From the NCBI GenBank assembly GCA_963716095.1, contig CAVQSV010000016.1, forward strand, positions 124,001-188,000: DNA of 64,000 bases, read 5' to 3'. The position numbers and the translations under genes were made by a program. This stretch comes from Sva-07 sp963716095. GTDB lineage: Bacteria > Actinomycetota > Acidimicrobiia > Acidimicrobiales > Ilumatobacteraceae. The notes under the pieces were generated by a model that had not been told where the DNA came from, ran no database searches, and was given only the letters and a program-made list of their open reading frames with translations. Shown one piece after another: positions 1 to 9,291 of the stretch (position 1 is its first letter; every line of letters starts with the position of its first letter).

Positions 1-2494
1 GATCGATCTTGACGATGTCGACGGCGAACTGCTGCAGATACGACAGCGAGCAGTAGCCGGTTCCGAAGTCATCAACTGCAATGCGTACACCAAGTTCACG
101 CAGCGGAGCAAGGTTGTCGGTCCCCGCATCCAGCTCCCCGACGAGCACGGTCTCGTTGATCTCCAAGATGACGCACCCCGGGTCGAGTTGGTGGGCCTCG
201 AGTGATCGGCGGACATGGTCGACGAACTCCGGCGAACGGATCTGTTGTGCAGACAGGTTGACGCTGACCTGCTGGGGCCCGAGGGTCTGCCAGCGTGCAG
301 CGGCCCGAATGCTCTCCTCGATCACCCATTTGCCGATCGGCACGATCATCCCTGCCCGCTCAGCGATCGGGATGAACTCCGACGGGGCGATCGGGCCTCT
401 GGTGGGATGCTCCCAGCGCAGGAGCGCTTCGGCCCCGATCACTTCGTGAGAACGCAGGTCGACCATCGGCTGGAAGACCAGGCGCAGCTGCTCCCGTTCG
501 ATCGCCGAACCGAGGTCGCTCCGAAACTCGAGGTGACGGGTGGCGGTCAATCGCATCGCCGGGTCGAAGATCTTGATCTGGCTCTTTCCCGCTCGCTTCG
601 CTTCGTACATGGCGATGTCGGCATCACGCAGCAGTCCCGCGGTGGTCATGCCGGGCGTCGACACTGCGACGCCCACGCTGGCGAGCACGGCGAGGTCGTA
701 TCCGGCCAGCATCACTGGCTCGCGCATCGCTTCGAGGAGCGCTTCGGCGACATCGAGGGCACGGTCGACCCCGCCGAGGTCCTCGAGCAGCAGCGCGAAC
801 TCGTCGCCACCGAGACGTGCCGGCGTGTCGCCGTCGCCGGCAACGCGACGGATCCGGTCGGCGATCGCACGCAACATCTGATCGCCGACTCCGTGACCGA
901 GTGCGTCGTTGACCGACTTGAAGTCGTCCAGGTCGACGAAGAGCACGACCACTGGGTCGTTGTCGGGCCGCGTGACGCGCAACGCATGGTCCATTCGGTC
1001 CAGGAACAGCGCTCGGTTGGCGAGTCCGGTGAGTTCGTCGTGGAAGGCCCGGTGGCTGAGTTGGCGCTCGAGGTTCCGCTGCTCGGTCACGTCGCGGAAG
1101 GTGGCGACCATGCCATCGACCGCGTCGCCACCCAGGAGGTTGGCGATCGTGGCTTCCATGCGGCGGCGCTGGCCGTCGACTCGCACCAGGCTCACCTCCA
1201 ACTTGACCATTTCGCCGTGACCCAGGCCAGCGGCCTTGCGCAGTTCCACCGCTGCGGCGTCTCGGTCGCTGCTCGCCACCAGGTCGACGAGCGATCGACC
1301 GGTCCAGTCGGAGGCTCGATGACCCAGCGTGCTCGTGAGACCAGGGCTGGCGTAGCTGATGACCCCGTCGGCGTCGACGAGCAGTACGACGTCGCTGGAG
1401 TGTTCGACCATTGCAGCGAGGCGGTCCTGGCCGCGACGTTCGGTGAGGGTGCGAACGGTGGCGACCAGCCGCCACATCCGGGTCAGGGCCAGCACCACCA
1501 CGACCACGGCACAGACGGCCGAGATGACCTGCGTCGCTCGTGTCCCGAGCCCGGTCACACTCAGGGTGAGCAGCACCGTCAGCGGGGTGAGCGCCGCCAC
1601 GCTCAACCAGACGACGCGACCGAACCCCAGCATCGGCGCAGCGACGGCGGGCCGGCCACGGTGCGTCATCGTCGGGTCCATGGCGGCCGCCCCGATCAGC
1701 AGCGGTGGTGCAATCGACAGCGCGGCGATCATTCCGCCGGCAGGCAACGTCCCCCGCAGTTCGGAAATGCTTCGAGCGACGTCGGACAACAGCAGCAGGC
1801 TGACGCCAACAGCCAAGAGCACGGTCGACGGGACCCGAAATCGTGTCTGGGCCGCGGTGCGGAACGCAATCGCCAGGGCAAGCGCATCGAGCATCGGCAC
1901 CAGGACCGCCCACACCCGGTCACCGAAGGCCAGTCCTCGGTCCGCCAGGTACGGTTCGACCACGGCCAGCCAGACGCCGAGCCCCACGGCGACACCCACG
2001 ATCGCCGTTTCGATCGAGCCCAGCGAGTCGTCGTCGGGAGACTCCTCCTGGCCGAGCATCGCAAGTGCGATCACGAGCACGGCAGCGGAGACGAGGTGCA
2101 GGGCGTCGCCAGCAGTCGGGAAGGTGTCCGAACCGCCGAAGTAGCGCAGCGCCCAGATCAGTTGCGCAACGGCCAGCATCCCGAGCGACCCCGCCAGCAG
2201 CGACCACGCCAGCGTGCGGCGTGGCTGGTGGGTCCGGATTCCGAGTACCACCGCCGCGACACCGATCGCTGGACCGACAACACGAATCAGCTCGGCGGGC
2301 CTCGACGCAGGCAGCAGCAGGTATACAGCCGTCAGTACGGCCGCGATCGCGATCAGCGTGCGCGCTCGCGCCGCTACCGGATATGTCTGCGCTGTTTCGA
2401 TGCTCTGTCTTCGGCAGGTCGCCCAGCGGACTTGATCAGCCTCCCCGGGCCCCGTTCTGCTGGAGCGATGAGTTTCGACGACACCCGCTGTCAC
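1..2494 (-). CDS. Membrane-bound GGDEF-EAL (cyclic-di-GMP) protein, C-terminus outside the window
   Basis: Bifunctional cyclic-di-GMP enzyme: the GGDEF domain makes the messenger and the EAL domain degrades it. The frame is open from a GTG at 2494 to the window edge, giving 831 codons. The first ~330 residues hold about nine hydrophobic segments. A PAS-type sensor follows at ~340-450, then a GGDEF domain with an intact GGDEF signature (residues 562-566, bases 797-811), then an EAL domain with GAEALLRW (EAL at bases 422-430) and a DDFGTGY motif near the edge. Both catalytic signatures are intact, so both activities are plausible. It lies 38 bases downstream of the PatA-like gene on the same strand. 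No clear ribosome-binding site supports the GTG, and the N-terminus could be shorter. Confidence 0.88.
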   Translation of the reverse strand, partial: MTAGVVETHRSSRTGPGEADQVRWATCRRQSIETAQTYPVAARARTLIAIAAVLTAVYLLLPASRPAELIRVVGPAIGVAAVVLGIRTHQPRRTLAWSLLAGSLGMLAVAQLIWALRYFGGSDTFPTAGDALHLVSAAVLVIALAMLGQEESPDDDSLGSIETAIVGVAVGLGVWLAVVEPYLADRGLAFGDRVWAVLVPMLDALALAIAFRTAAQTRFRVPSTVLLAVGVSLLLLSDVARSISELRGTLPAGGMIAALSIAPPLLIGAAAMDPTMTHRGRPAVAAPMLGFGRVVWLSVAALTPLTVLLTLSVTGLGTRATQVISAVCAVVVVVLALTRMWRLVATVRTLTERRGQDRLAAMVEHSSDVVLLVDADGVISYASPGLTSTLGHRASDWTGRSLVDLVASSDRDAAAVELRKAAGLGHGEMVKLEVSLVRVDGQRRRMEATIANLLGGDAVDGMVATFRDVTEQRNLERQLSHRAFHDELTGLANRALFLDRMDHALRVTRPDNDPVVVLFVDLDDFKSVNDALGHGVGDQMLRAIADRIRRVAGDGDTPARLGGDEFALLLEDLGGVDRALDVAEALLEAMREPVMLAGYDLAVLASVGVAVSTPGMTTAGLLRDADIAMYEAKRAGKSQIKIFDPAMRLTATRHLEFRSDLGSAIEREQLRLVFQPMVDLRSHEVIGAEALLRWEHPTRGPIAPSEFIPIAERAGMIVPIGKWVIEESIRAAARWQTLGPQQVSVNLSAQQIRSPEFVDHVRRSLEAHQLDPGCVILEINETVLVGELDAGTDNLAPLRELGVRIAVDDFGTGYCSLSYLQQFAVDIVKID

Positions 2495-2532
2495 AGAGAC
2501 TCATCGGTGCGCGGTGTCGCTCGTGCGCCGGG

Positions 2533-3474
2533 TCAGTCGCCGTAGCCGGGGTCGCTCGGCCAGTTCGGCTGGAACATGTGCCACTGCGACGGTGCGCGCC
2601 GGATCAGGGTCTCCAGTTCGTGCGCCAAGAGTTGGGTGATGCGTCCCACGTCGTCGCGCAGGCGCTTCTCGACCCGCTCGACCGGCACTGGCGGCCGCAC
2701 CCAGGCCTCGTGACCGTCGACCCGGTTCGTGAAGTAGACACCCGTCGGCAGGATCGGAGCGCCCGTGCGCAACGAGAGCGTCGCCGGCCCCGCGGGCATC
2801 GTGGTCCGCTCGCCGAAGAACTCGACCTCGGGGCCGCCACCTTGCAGATCACGATCGGCCAGCAGACAGACCACGTGGTTGTCGCGCAACGCCCGCATGA
2901 CCGTCTTGCCGGCGTCGGGCCCGAGCGCCACCACGTGCATGCCGAGCGCTGAGCGAAGGTCGACGAACCAGTCGAACAACTCGGGCGGGTCGATCTTCTC
3001 GACCACCACCGTGATCTGGTGGCCCTGGTCGACGATCCATCGGCCGGCCCACTCCCAGCCGCCGAGATGCGGCAGCACCAGGATCACACCGTTGCCCTCG
3101 TCGAGCGCTTCGACGATGTGTTGATAGCCGTCGACGTCGAAACCCCGCTCGACCGCGGCCACCGACAGGTTGGGCAGCCGGAAACTCTCGAGCCAGTAGC
3201 GGGCGTAGGAATCGAACGCCTCCTGCACCGCCCGACGCAGCCGCAGGCCCCGCAGTGTCGGGTCCACACGCCGGAGGTGCCGCTCGATCATCGCTCGCCG
3301 CTCAGGGCTGGCGAAGTTCGCTCCGAGTCCGGCCGGGGTGACCATCCCGGCGGCGACCACCGCGGGAAGGCGACGGGCTGCCAGGGCTCCGAGACGGTAC
3401 GACGACGTCGTCGCTGCATCGAGGAAACGCCGTGAACCTGCCAGTGGGCTGGGAAGACGTTGCTGGTCGGGCAC
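2533..3474 (-). CDS. PatA/HtrB-family acyltransferase (phosphatidylinositol mannoside acyltransferase-like)
   Basis: Member of the LpxL/HtrB acyltransferase family, 313 residues. In mycobacteria the gene after pgsA in this order acylates phosphatidylinositol mannosides at the membrane. The family's H-x4-D/E catalytic pair is present as HLGGWE (His136, Glu141). The N-terminus has an amphipathic or hydrophobic stretch (~25-50). The GTG at 3474 was chosen because it lies 14 bases after the pgsA stop; the frame stays open further upstream inside pgsA but reads there as arginine-rich shadow. The mannosyltransferase pimA that usually follows in mycobacteria is absent; a GGDEF-EAL gene sits there instead. 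Family assignment is firm; the acceptor lipid is inferred from context. Confidence 0.85.
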   Translation of the reverse strand: MPDQQRLPSPLAGSRRFLDAATTSSYRLGALAARRLPAVVAAGMVTPAGLGANFASPERRAMIERHLRRVDPTLRGLRLRRAVQEAFDSYARYWLESFRLPNLSVAAVERGFDVDGYQHIVEALDEGNGVILVLPHLGGWEWAGRWIVDQGHQITVVVEKIDPPELFDWFVDLRSALGMHVVALGPDAGKTVMRALRDNHVVCLLADRDLQGGGPEVEFFGERTTMPAGPATLSLRTGAPILPTGVYFTNRVDGHEAWVRPPVPVERVEKRLRDDVGRITQLLAHELETLIRRAPSQWHMFQPNWPSDPGYGD

Positions 3475-3488
3475 GGCGCTGTAGAGGG

Positions 3489-4174
3489 TCAGCTCGGCCG
3501 GCGAGGCACGCGCGTGCGACGTCGCTCGGTGCGCGCCACACGACGGCTCTGACGTCGGGAGCGCCGCATCTCGATTCTGGCGGCGGTGACCGGTGCGACG
3601 GCGGCTTGCTTCCAGACCTTGACGAAGCGTTGGACTGCAGTGATCGAGGTCAGCACGAGCATGATCCACAGGATCGGGATCAGCAGCACGGGGAACAGCA
3701 GGCCGAGACAGATCGCAATGATCCGCTCCGCTCGTTCCATCAGACCGCCCTTGGCCTCGATACCCAGCGACTCCGCCTTCGCGCGCTCGTAGCTGATGAT
3801 GCTCGACACCGCCATCACCGCGAACGGAAGCAGCGACATGTGCGGCGATTCCTCGCTCGCGAAGTACCAGGCAATACCGCCGAGCAGGAGCGAATCGGTG
3901 ACCCGATCGACGGTGGAATCGAAGAAGGCGCCGCGCTGGCTGGCCGTGTCGGACGCCTTCGCGAGGGCACCGTCGAGCAGGTCGGGAAGCGCAGCGAGAA
4001 TCACCAACACCAGTCCGAGACGGAGGTAGCCCGCCCCGATCGCCACCGCGGCGCCCACGCCGACCAGGAGGCCCAGAATCGTCAGATGGTCGGGGGTGAG
4101 ACCGGTTTTCGAAGTGCTGCGCCGATCGGCTTGACGGCCTTGTCGACCGGTGTCCGAAACTTGCCGTCAAACAT
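3489..4174 (-). CDS. pgsA: CDP-alcohol phosphatidyltransferase, phosphatidylinositol (phosphate) synthase type; frameshifted
   Basis: Transfers a phosphatidyl group from CDP-diacylglycerol to an inositol-type alcohol in the membrane. The N-terminus (MFDGKFRTPVDKAV, from ATG 4174) and the rest of the protein (TGLTPDHLTILGLLVG onward) lie in different frames. They join perfectly if one A is restored in the A4 run at 4106-4109 (TTTT on the plus strand), giving 228 residues. The family motif D-x2-DG-x2-A-x9-G-x3-D-x3-D is present from about residue 65, with Lys where Arg is usual after the Ala. Several membrane helices follow, then a very basic tail. It sits between a small membrane protein (10-base gap) and the PatA-like gene. 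The product is expected to be essential, so sequence error is likelier than true loss. Confidence 0.85.
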
Positions 4175-4184
4175 CGAGGCGACG

Positions 4185-4724
4185 TTATCGCGACTCGGGG
4201 ACGGCGTCGGGGTTGGCGTCCGGATCGGCGTGCTGTTCGACGTGAGCGCCGAGGTCGGCGTCGGGGTTGCGCTCGCGGAAGTGTTCGATGACCTCACCGT
4301 CGATGGCATCGACGAGCACGAGCCCACGCTCGGCCGGTGGGTCCTCGGCCGAGTAGCAGAGCACCCTCCATGTCGGCCGGCTGCGCAGACCGCGCCAGAC
4401 CTGCTGTGCCGACGAGTGACCGACTGGGAAACCGAGCGCCTGCTGGGCCGAGACGAGCGCTTGGGTCTCGTCGATGTGCATCCTCCAGCCGCTCGTGATC
4501 GAGAACACACCGACCGCCGCGAGCACGCCGGCGGCCACCAGCCAGCCGACGTTGACGATCGCCGAGTCCGAGAATCCGATGTAGACCCCAACGCTGGCCG
4601 CTGCGATCACCAGATAGAGCGCGCCCGGCCACCGACGACGGCTGTTGTCGGGGAACTGGTAGGGGCCGACGAACGCCGACGGGTCCAGGTCGGCCGGAAG
4701 TTCGTCGCGGAGGTCGTCGGTCAT
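4185..4724 (-). CDS. Small membrane protein of unknown function
   Basis: Protein of 179 residues, not recognised as a named family. It starts at ATG 4724, chosen because the frame upstream reads as arginine-rich shadow of the HIT gene. It has an acidic N-terminus, two hydrophobic segments (about residues 32-51 and 56-78) and a soluble C-terminal part ending in an Asp- and Pro-rich tail. It lies between the HIT hydrolase gene (10-base gap) and pgsA (10-base gap) in one operon. This suggests a link to membrane lipid synthesis, but nothing in the sequence shows an activity. Confidence 0.75.
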   Translation of the reverse strand: MTDDLRDELPADLDPSAFVGPYQFPDNSRRRWPGALYLVIAAASVGVYIGFSDSAIVNVGWLVAAGVLAAVGVFSITSGWRMHIDETQALVSAQQALGFPVGHSSAQQVWRGLRSRPTWRVLCYSAEDPPAERGLVLVDAIDGEVIEHFRERNPDADLGAHVEQHADPDANPDAVPESR

Positions 4725-4734
4725 CGTCGTCAGG

Positions 4735-5262
4735 CTACTGACGGTCGCCCGCTGCGCCCGCCCATCCGGCGCGGAGTTTCGCGGCGGTGTCGACGAGCGC
4801 TTCGGGCAACGTCTGGGTGTTGGCGATCGCCGACATGAAGTTCGAGTCACCGGTCCATCGCGGCACGACGTGAACATGCAGATGATCGGGGACCGACCCG
4901 CCCGCCGGTCGCCCCAGGTTGAGTCCGACGTTGAGCCCGTCGGGCTCGTAGACCGAACGCACCACCCGGACTGCGTCCGTGACGGTTGCCCACAGGTCTG
5001 CGGTCTCCTCGCCCGTCAACCCGTCGAGATCGGCCACCTCGCGGTACGGGACCACCAGCAGATGCCCCGTCGTGTACGGGAACAGGTTGGCAACGACGAA
5101 ACAGCGGTCCCCACGGTGGATGATGTGCGTCTCGGTGTCGTCGGCGCCCGACTGCAGCAACCGCGTGAACACGCTGCCCCGCTCGGGCCCATCCTCACCC
5201 GTCCGCACCGGTGCAGCAGCGACATAGGCCGACCGCCATCCGGACCAGATCCGTTCGAGCAT
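4735..5262 (-). CDS. HIT-family nucleotide hydrolase/phosphorylase (Ap4A phosphorylase-like)
   Basis: Histidine-triad protein of 175 residues acting on nucleotide phosphoesters. The triad is visible as HLHVHV (His127, 129 and 131), preceded by the typical FPYTTGHLLVVPYREV segment at about 61-76. Its mycobacterial counterpart, in the same position between thrS and pgsA, is an Ap4A phosphorylase; that exact activity is inferred from order and similarity. ATG 5262 lies one base after the thrS stop, so the two are probably translationally coupled. Confidence 0.88.
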   Translation of the reverse strand: MLERIWSGWRSAYVAAAPVRTGEDGPERGSVFTRLLQSGADDTETHIIHRGDRCFVVANLFPYTTGHLLVVPYREVADLDGLTGEETADLWATVTDAVRVVRSVYEPDGLNVGLNLGRPAGGSVPDHLHVHVVPRWTGDSNFMSAIANTQTLPEALVDTAAKLRAGWAGAAGDRQ

Positions 5263-5263
5263 C

Positions 5264-7246
5264 TCAGGCGCCGAGCGCCGCTGTCTCGGCCTCGGCCACC
5301 TCGTCGAGGAACTGCGCGACGAAGTCGGCGAGCGCAACTCCACGTTGCACCTCGCCGCCACGCGGATTGACCCCGACCGTGCCGGCGGCGACGTCGTCGT
5401 CGCCGACGACGAGCACGTACGGGATCTTCTCGAGCTTCGCAGTGCGAATCCGCTTGCCGAGCCCATCGTCGGCGGGCGACGTGTCGACACGAGCACCAGC
5501 AGCCCTGAGCGCGTCGACGACACTCGCCGCATACGGCTCGTGCGCCTCGGCGACCGCGAGGACGCGGACCTGCGTGGGCGACAGCCAGGTGGGGAACGCG
5601 CCGGCGTAGTGCTCGATCAGCACACCGAAGAACCGTTCGATCGAGCCGAACAGCGCTCGGTGCAACATGATCGGCCGATGCCGACCGTTGTCGGCACCGA
5701 CGTACTCGAGGTCGAACCGTTCGGGAAGCTGGAAATCGGCCTGGATGGTCGACAGTTGCCACGACCGTCCGATCGCATCTCTGACGTCGATGTCGATCTT
5801 CGGGCCGTAGAACGCCGCGTCGCCCTCCTTCACTGCGTACTCGAGCCCGTGGGACTCGAGCGCCTCGCGCAGTGCCTCGGTGGCTTCATCCCAGATCTCA
5901 TCGCTCCCGATGTACTTGTCCGGGTCCTTGGTCGACAGGTTGAACGTGAAGTCGTCGAAGCCGAACGCTCGCAACACCGACAGCACGAAGTCGAGCAGGC
6001 TGGCCACCTCGCCGGCCATCTGCTCCTTGGTGCAGAAGATGTGGCTGTCGTCCTGGGTGAAGCCCCGAATGCGCATCAGACCGTGCAGGGTGCCCGCGCG
6101 TTCGTAGCGGTAGACGTTGCCGAGCTCGAACAGCCGCAACGGCAGTTCGCGATAGCTGCGCTGACGGCTGCCGAAGATCAGACAGTGCATCGGGCAGTTC
6201 ATCGGCTTCATGTAGTACGTGCCGTTGTCCATCTCCATCGGCGGGTACATGCCGTCGGCGTACCACTGGAGATGGCCCGACTTCTCGAACAGCTTGCCGT
6301 TGGCCAGATGCGGCGTGTACACGAACTCGTAGCCGCCGTGTTCGTGGCGCGTGCGGCTGTAGTCCTCCATCAACTTGCGCACGATCGCACCCTTTGGATG
6401 CCACACCGCGAGACCGCCGCCGAGCTCGCTCGGGAAACTCAGCAGGTCGAGTTCGGTGGCCAGCTTGCGATGGTCGCGCTTGGCGGCCTCCTCGAGTTGA
6501 TGGAGGTGTTCGGCCAGCGCCTGCTTCGATTCCCAGGCCGTGCCGTAGATGCGCTGCAGCATCGGACCCTTTTCGTTGCCTCGCCAATACGCACCGGAGA
6601 CCCGCTGCAGCTTGAAGAAGCCCAATTTGCCCGTGGACGGCACGTGAGGTCCAACACACATGTCGACGAAGCTCTCGGTGTTGCGATACGCACTGATCAC
6701 GCCGCCCTCGCCGACCTCGGCGGCATCGTCGTTGTCCGCTTCGGCCGACTCGACCCGTTCGATGATCTCCACCTTGTACGGCTGATCGGCGAAGAGCTCT
6801 TTGGCTTCGGCCATCGACATCTCCGAGCGCGTGAACGGCTGATTCGACTTGATGATCTCGCGCATCTCTGCCTCGATGCGTTCGAGGTCGTCGTCGCTGA
6901 ACGTCGCCCCGCCGGGCAGTTCGAAGTCGTAGTAGAACCCGTTCTCGATGGCCGGACCGATCGAGAACTTGGCACCGGGGAACAACCGGGTGACGGCCTG
7001 GGCCATCACGTGCGCCGTCGAGTGCCGCAGCACATGACGGCCCTCCGGCGTACCGGCGGTGATGATCGAGACGGTGGCACCGTCGTGCAGGGCTGCGGTC
7101 AGGTCGGTCTCGGCCCCGTCGACGACCGCAGCAACTGCAGCCTTCCTCAGACCGGAACCGATGGCAGCGGCCAGGTCGAGCGTGGTGGCGTCATCGGCCA
7201 GTTCGCGCTCGGAGCCGTCGGGGAGAGAGACCGTGATGTTCGACAT
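5264..7246 (-). CDS. thrS: Threonyl-tRNA synthetase
   Basis: Class II aminoacyl-tRNA synthetase charging tRNA-Thr in the cytoplasm. At 660 residues it has the normal full length. The N-terminal TGS domain (~1-60) is followed by the second additional domain with its HSTAHVMAQAV motif (editing-type, ~75-230), the catalytic core and a C-terminal anticodon-binding domain. The NCPMHC stretch in the core carries the catalytic zinc ligand Cys. The start is ATG 7246. A 60-base gap separates it from plsC upstream; no T-box-like leader was seen there. Downstream it runs directly into the HIT gene, the order found in mycobacteria. Confidence 0.97.
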   Translation of the reverse strand: MSNITVSLPDGSERELADDATTLDLAAAIGSGLRKAAVAAVVDGAETDLTAALHDGATVSIITAGTPEGRHVLRHSTAHVMAQAVTRLFPGAKFSIGPAIENGFYYDFELPGGATFSDDDLERIEAEMREIIKSNQPFTRSEMSMAEAKELFADQPYKVEIIERVESAEADNDDAAEVGEGGVISAYRNTESFVDMCVGPHVPSTGKLGFFKLQRVSGAYWRGNEKGPMLQRIYGTAWESKQALAEHLHQLEEAAKRDHRKLATELDLLSFPSELGGGLAVWHPKGAIVRKLMEDYSRTRHEHGGYEFVYTPHLANGKLFEKSGHLQWYADGMYPPMEMDNGTYYMKPMNCPMHCLIFGSRQRSYRELPLRLFELGNVYRYERAGTLHGLMRIRGFTQDDSHIFCTKEQMAGEVASLLDFVLSVLRAFGFDDFTFNLSTKDPDKYIGSDEIWDEATEALREALESHGLEYAVKEGDAAFYGPKIDIDVRDAIGRSWQLSTIQADFQLPERFDLEYVGADNGRHRPIMLHRALFGSIERFFGVLIEHYAGAFPTWLSPTQVRVLAVAEAHEPYAASVVDALRAAGARVDTSPADDGLGKRIRTAKLEKIPYVLVVGDDDVAAGTVGVNPRGGEVQRGVALADFVAQFLDEVAEAETAALGA

Positions 7247-7306
7247 GCGACCGTCAGGATAGGACGAGGCGCCGAGGTCCGACGGGTGGTTTGCGATGCT
7301 GGCCGA

Positions 7307-8068
7307 TCAGTTCCCGGCAACGAGCGTGAGTTCGCGCTCCACCGCTGCCTGGGAGGGCACGATCGTGATCGGGCTGGGCTCGGATACCGATGCCACCCGC
7401 GCTGCGACCGTCGGTTCGGTTTCGGCGGTGGCCCCGGCGTAGGTGTTGACGTAGCTCTGACCGGTGAGTTCGCGGATCTCGAACATCACTTCGTCGATCA
7501 TCGAACGCCACGCGATGTGTTCGGCCCCACGATTGCGATACCGCTCCGGTCGGATCGGTCGACCGATCTTGATCTCGCATCCGCTGAACAGCTTCGGCAT
7601 CTTTGCGTCGGGCGGCTGGATCTCATCGGTGCCGATCACGCCGACCGGGAAGATCGGACAGTCGAGCTTCATCGCGAGACGGGCAGCTCCGGTTCGGCCC
7701 TTGTGCAGATTGCCATTGCGGCTGCGCGTGCCCTCGGGGAAGATCCCGAAGAGTTCACCTCGCCGAAGGACGTCTTCGGCCGCGTCGAGTGCGGCGGTGC
7801 TCTTGTCTCCACCGGAGCGGTCGATCGGGATCATGCCCATCGCCGGGAAGAGAAACTTGGTCTTCCACGAGTCCATGTACTCGGCCTTGCCGACGAACGA
7901 GATGTTGCGGGAGACCGTGAGCATCAGAAATGCCGAGTCGAGGAAACTGATGTGGTTCGGACAGAGGATCGCCGGGCCGGAGACCGGGAGTCGTTCGTAG
8001 CCGGACAACTCGATGTTCCAGAGCCGTGACGCAACCGGCCGGCCGATGCGACGCACGCGCTGTTGCAT
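7307..8068 (-). CDS. plsC: 1-acyl-glycerol-3-phosphate acyltransferase (PlsC family)
   Basis: Acylates lysophosphatidic acid or a similar lysolipid at the membrane during phospholipid synthesis. The H-x4-D catalytic motif is NHISFLD (His39, Asp44) and the substrate-binding FPEGTRSR motif follows at about residue 109. ATG 8068 was chosen because a GGGAG sequence lies 8 bases upstream; ATG 8095 would add nine residues but has no visible ribosome-binding site. The product has 253 residues. It lies between mshC and thrS on the same strand, in a stretch rich in lipid genes. The exact acyl acceptor is not certain. Confidence 0.88.
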   Translation of the reverse strand: MQQRVRRIGRPVASRLWNIELSGYERLPVSGPAILCPNHISFLDSAFLMLTVSRNISFVGKAEYMDSWKTKFLFPAMGMIPIDRSGGDKSTAALDAAEDVLRRGELFGIFPEGTRSRNGNLHKGRTGAARLAMKLDCPIFPVGVIGTDEIQPPDAKMPKLFSGCEIKIGRPIRPERYRNRGAEHIAWRSMIDEVMFEIRELTGQSYVNTYAGATAETEPTVAARVASVSEPSPITIVPSQAAVERELTLVAGN

Positions 8069-8169
8069 CGCTCCTGCTCCCGGGGGTGACGTCATGGCAC
8101 ACAGAGTAGGCCGCACGAACGCGCAAGAGAAGCGCGGAAGATGAACTTCGTGTCAACGCTGGCGCGACG

Positions 8170-9291
8170 TCAGTCGAGATCGACGCCGAGGAGGCCTGCC
8201 GCCTCGCCGACTCCGGCGCCGGCAGCGGCCGCTGCATCGATCGCCGCAACGGCGCCTGGGGTGTCGAGATCGTCGTCGAGGCGTGCCCTGACCTCGTCGA
8301 GCAGGTCGGGGTTGGATCCCGACCGTTCGTTCCATGCGTCGAGGCGAGCGGCGTTGCGGGGCATCAGGCCGTCGTCCCACTCCCACTCGGTGCGGTAGTG
8401 GTGCTCGATGATGCCGAGGCGGATCGCACGCGGGTCCCAGAGTTCGCGCAGTTGATCGACGAACACGAGGTTGCCCAGGCTCTTCGACATCTTCTCGCCG
8501 TCTTTGTGGATCAGCGCCGTGTGCATCCAGTGCTTGACGAACGCCTCGCCAGTGGCAGCTTCGGACTGGGCTCGCTCGCACTCGTGGTGCGGGAAGATCA
8601 GATCTGCTCCCCCACCGTGGAGGTCGATCGTGGTGCCGAGTTCGCGCAGGGCGAGCGCCGAGCACTCGATGTGCCAGCCGGGACGTCCCGGGCCCCACAT
8701 CGTGTCCCACGACGGTTCGTCGGCAGCCGATGGGTGCCAGAGCACGAAGTCGAGCGGTGACCGCTTGTTGGGGTCGTCGATGTTGCCCCCGCGTTCCTTG
8801 GCAAGCATCAGCATCTCGTCGTCGGTGTAGTGGCTCAGCGAACCGAACGAACCGAATTTCGAGACGTCGAAGTAGACCGAGCCGCCCGACTCATATGCGA
8901 AGCCACGATCGAGCACCATGCCGATGAACCCGCGGATGTCGGGGATCGCCGATGACGCACGCGGCGTCGCCGCCACCGGGAGTGCGTTGAGCGCTTCCAT
9001 GTCGCGTTCGAATCGCGCTTCTTCCCCGGCGGCGAGGTCGAGGTAGTGGATACCGAGCTCTCGGGCCTTCGCGAAGAGTGGATCGTCGACATCGGTGACG
9101 TTGCGGATGCAGCGCACCGTATGGCCCTTGTCGATCAGCCGGCGCTGCAGCGTGTCGTAGGCAATGAACGTCGCGGCGTGGCCCAGATGGGTGGCGTCGT
9201 ACGGGGTGATCCCGCAGGTGTACATGAGCACGTGGTCGTTCGGTTCGAACGCCACGATGGCGCGCCGCGCTGTGTCGTAGAGCTGCATCAC
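8170..9291 (-). CDS. mshC: Cysteine:GlcN-Ins ligase of mycothiol synthesis (cysteinyl-tRNA synthetase paralogue)
   Basis: ATP-dependent ligation of cysteine to glucosaminyl-inositol, the third dedicated step of mycothiol synthesis in Actinobacteria. The N-terminal CGITPYDATHLGHAAT sequence (Cys26, HLGH 35-38) is the MshC form of the class I signature; true cysteinyl-tRNA synthetases read CGPTVYD here. The zinc-site cysteine and HHECERAQ are present, and the KMSKS loop is EKMSKSLGN. At 373 residues it lacks the tRNA-binding C-terminal domain of CysRS and is slightly shorter than typical MshC (~410). Its ATG overlaps the stop of the F420:NADP reductase gene by 4 bases. Confidence 0.87.
   Translation of the reverse strand: MMQLYDTARRAIVAFEPNDHVLMYTCGITPYDATHLGHAATFIAYDTLQRRLIDKGHTVRCIRNVTDVDDPLFAKARELGIHYLDLAAGEEARFERDMEALNALPVAATPRASSAIPDIRGFIGMVLDRGFAYESGGSVYFDVSKFGSFGSLSHYTDDEMLMLAKERGGNIDDPNKRSPLDFVLWHPSAADEPSWDTMWGPGRPGWHIECSALALRELGTTIDLHGGGADLIFPHHECERAQSEAATGEAFVKHWMHTALIHKDGEKMSKSLGNLVFVDQLRELWDPRAIRLGIIEHHYRTEWEWDDGLMPRNAARLDAWNERSGSNPDLLDEVRARLDDDLDTPGAVAAIDAAAAAGAGVGEAAGLLGVDLD

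Noticed and set aside
215..2545. Plus-strand open frame of 776 codons rich in His, Asp, Gln and Arg
   Set aside because: It lies antisense to the GGDEF-EAL gene, whose GGDEF and EAL motifs are exact in the minus frame. The composition is typical of antisense shadows in high-GC DNA.
4102..4112. Programmed -1 frameshifting in pgsA
   Set aside because: The slip site A-AAA is short, and no downstream stem is apparent; several similar breaks elsewhere make read error more likely. Kept only as a finding to check.
5345..8029. Plus-strand open frame of 894 codons
   Set aside because: Antisense to thrS and plsC; no recognisable motif, His/Asp/Arg-rich shadow composition.
8170..9291. Naming this gene cysS
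   Set aside because: CGITPYDATHLGHAAT and the 373-residue length fit MshC, not cysteinyl-tRNA synthetase.
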